Assembly: GCA_027080445.1 (NCBI GenBank)
Contig: JALWRY010000219.1
Coordinates: 1 to 6,194 of the forward strand
DNA from: Thiohalobacter sp.
Lineage (GTDB): Bacteria > Pseudomonadota > Gammaproteobacteria > DSM-19610
DNA: 6,194 nucleotides
Reading direction: 5' to 3'
Shown here: piece after piece, positions 4,687 through 6,194 of the stretch
Position numbering within the stretch: position 1 is the stretch's first letter
Layout of the letters: each line of letters begins with the position of its first letter
The notes under the pieces: model-generated
The model's database searches: none
Seen by the model: only the letters and a program-made list of their open reading frames with translations
What the model was told of the DNA's origin: nothing
Made by a program: the position numbers and the translations under genes

Positions 4687-6194
4687 ATGATTGAAGTCCT
4701 GATACGCTGGTCCGTACGCAACCGCCTGCTTGTCTTGTTGGTGGCGGCGCTGTTGAGCGCCTGGGGTGTCTACGCGATTCGCAGTATCCCGCTGGACGCT
4801 ATTCCGGATCTATCGGATGTTCAGGTCATTATCCGCACCACCTATACCGGTCAGGCGCCACAGGTTGTTGAGGACCAGGTGACCTATCCGCTCTCGACCG
4901 CCATGCTATCGGTGCCCGGCGCCGTTGCGGTGCGAGGCTATTCATTCTTCGGCGACTCTTATGTGTATGTGATTTTTTCCGACAATACGGATCTGTATTG
5001 GGCGCGCTCGCGGGTGCTGGAATATCTGAGCCAGGTGAGCGGTCAATTGCCCGCCGGCGTACATCCGAAACTGGGGCCGGATGCCACCGGTGTCGGCTGG
5101 ATCTACCAGTACGCCTTGCTGGATCGTAGCGGCAAGCATGATCTGGCGGAATTGCGTTCCTTGCAGGACTGGTTTCTCAAATACGAATTGCAGACCGTAC
5201 CCGGGGTGTCGGAGGTGGCGGCGGTGGGCGGCATGGTCAAGCAATACCAGGTAGTCATAGACCCCGACCGCCTGCGCGGTTACTACCTGACGCTGGCGAA
5301 CGTCAAGCACGCTATCGAAGAATCCAATGAGGAAACCGGCGGTTCAACGCTGGAGATTTCCGAAGCCGAATACATGGTGCGCCTCAAGGGTTATGTGAAA
5401 AATATCGCAGATATTGGTAACACCAGCGTACCCACAGTGCGACGCCGCCTGTCGATATCATCCGTATTGCTGGATGATATCGCCAGCAGCATCCGCATCG
5501 GACCGGCGGCCCGACGTGGCGTAGCGGACTTGAACGGCGAAGGTGAAGTGGTGGGTGGTATTATTGTTATGCGCTCGGGGGAGAATGCCCGCACTACCAT
5601 CCAGGCTGTGAAGAAAAAACTTGCCAGTTTACGTAAAAGCCTGCCCAAAGGGGTCGAGCTGGTGGAAACCTATGATCGATCTGCGTTGATTGATCGCGCA
5701 GTCACCAACCTGGACCATCGCCTGGTTGAAGAGTTTATCGTCGTGGTGCTGGTGTGCGCCCTGTTTCTGCTGCACATGCGCTCGTCATTGATCTTTCTCA
5801 TCACCCTGCCAGTGGGAATTCTCTCGGCGTTTATTGTGATGCATCTGCAGGGCATCAACGCCAATATCATGTCGCTGGGTGGTATCGCCATCGCCATCGG
5901 CGCCATGTCCGATGCCACCATTGTAATGATCGAGAATGTACACAAGCACCTGGAGCGCGCCGCCGCCGATGGCGTCAGTCGGCTGCAGGCGATACAGAAC
6001 GCGACAGCGGAAGTGGGTTCGCCGCTGTTCTTTTCCCTGTTGATTATCACGCTGAGTTTCCTGCCGGTGTTCACGCTGGAGGGACAGGAAGCCCGCCTGT
6101 TCGCACCACTGGCCTTTACCAAGACCTACGCCATGGCGGCCGCGGCCGGCCTGTCGGTAACGCTGGTGCCGGCGCTGGCGGCCTCCCTGATCCG
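4687..6194 (+). CDS. cusA: CusA-type heavy-metal RND efflux pump, N-terminal half (runs off the window)
   Basis: This is the inner-membrane proton-driven pump subunit that exports metal ions, Cu(I)/Ag(I) in E. coli CusA. Only 502 full codons are present, about half of the roughly 1,040-residue family length; the frame stays open to the edge. The N terminus matches CusA closely from memory: MIE..IR.SV.NR, TM1 at about 13-31, DAIPDLSDVQV (37-47), Y-x-GQAPQVVEDQVTYPL (53-69), FGDSYVYVIF (88-97), GPDATGVGWIY (130-140), RSLQDWFLKYEL (157-168). TM2-TM6 fall at about 348-366, 369-388, 396-416, 447-464 and 476-498. The proton-relay Asp of TM4 is Asp409 (E. coli Asp405), within GAMSDATIVMIEN, where Val and Ala are more usual at 408 and 411. 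Relay methionines at 395, 407, 414 and 483 are kept, but the equivalents of E. coli Met271 and Met501 are Ala275 and Ala498. About four extra residues occur near 245-268. No Shine-Dalgarno is visible before 4687, so translation is probably coupled to the preceding gene. The C-terminal half with the main metal-binding methionines is outside the window. Confidence 0.95.
   Translation, partial: MIEVLIRWSVRNRLLVLLVAALLSAWGVYAIRSIPLDAIPDLSDVQVIIRTTYTGQAPQVVEDQVTYPLSTAMLSVPGAVAVRGYSFFGDSYVYVIFSDNTDLYWARSRVLEYLSQVSGQLPAGVHPKLGPDATGVGWIYQYALLDRSGKHDLAELRSLQDWFLKYELQTVPGVSEVAAVGGMVKQYQVVIDPDRLRGYYLTLANVKHAIEESNEETGGSTLEISEAEYMVRLKGYVKNIADIGNTSVPTVRRRLSISSVLLDDIASSIRIGPAARRGVADLNGEGEVVGGIIVMRSGENARTTIQAVKKKLASLRKSLPKGVELVETYDRSALIDRAVTNLDHRLVEEFIVVVLVCALFLLHMRSSLIFLITLPVGILSAFIVMHLQGINANIMSLGGIAIAIGAMSDATIVMIENVHKHLERAAADGVSRLQAIQNATAEVGSPLFFSLLIITLSFLPVFTLEGQEARLFAPLAFTKTYAMAAAAGLSVTLVPALAASLI
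5453..5482. repeat. 11-bp perfect inverted repeat inside cusA
   Basis: Arms CGATATCATCC (5453-5463) and GGATGATATCG (5472-5482) are perfect complements around an 8-nt loop. The right arm encodes the conserved-looking D-D-I of a VLLDDIA stretch; the left arm encodes SISS, in a part that aligns poorly with E. coli CusA. No T-run follows, so it is not a terminator. Confidence 0.7.

Noticed and set aside
5401..5415. Small inverted repeat AATATC/GATATT in cusA
   Set aside because: Six-bp arms in coding sequence are expected by chance and code for unremarkable residues.
5411..5482. Compensating frameshifts as the cause of the odd CusA stretch
   Set aside because: Reading the other two frames gave no better match to the family than the open frame, and VLLDDIA and RIGP are in frame on the right side.
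5670..6122. Minus-strand open frame of 150 codons inside cusA
   Set aside because: It is antisense to highly conserved transmembrane segments of the pump; the Ser/Thr/Arg-rich product is typical of a shadow frame.

Overview
The window looks like a piece of a Gram-negative, probably proteobacterial, chromosome. The reasons are Sec signal peptides on three proteins, a tripartite-type RND metal efflux pump very close to E. coli CusA in sequence, and moderately high GC by eye. I cannot place the genus.

Layout, all on the + strand. Positions 1-122 are a leader with a short inverted repeat and a strong ribosome binding site. Positions 123-2201 encode a large exported protein of 692 aa that I do not recognise. 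It has a His/Lys/Asp-rich insert and a repeated aromatic WG motif. Positions 2202-2399 hold two consecutive hairpins; the first looks like a transcription terminator, so the first gene is probably its own unit. Then come three closely packed genes: an exported glutaminyl-peptide cyclotransferase (2400-3278), a CusB-type periplasmic adaptor with an N-terminal heavy-metal-binding domain (3305-4675), and the first 502 codons of a CusA-type RND pump (4687 to the window edge). No outer-membrane factor (CusC) and no regulator is present in the window.

How they could work together: the adaptor and pump would move a metal ion, by homology Cu(I)/Ag(I), from the periplasm or cytoplasm towards the outside, using the proton gradient. 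The cyclotransferase would convert N-terminal Gln (or Glu) of exported proteins to pyroglutamate. Its place directly ahead of the pump genes suggests co-transcription but not a shared mechanism. The predicted mature ends of the cyclotransferase (Gln) and of the large exported protein (Glu) make both possible substrates, which is inference only.

The points most worth a second look are: replacement of two of the CusA relay methionines by alanine; an 11-bp perfect palindrome in cusA lying on a small insertion; the unknown exported protein with its His-rich insert; and the double-hairpin intergenic region. I see no CRISPR array, IS element, tRNA or rRNA.
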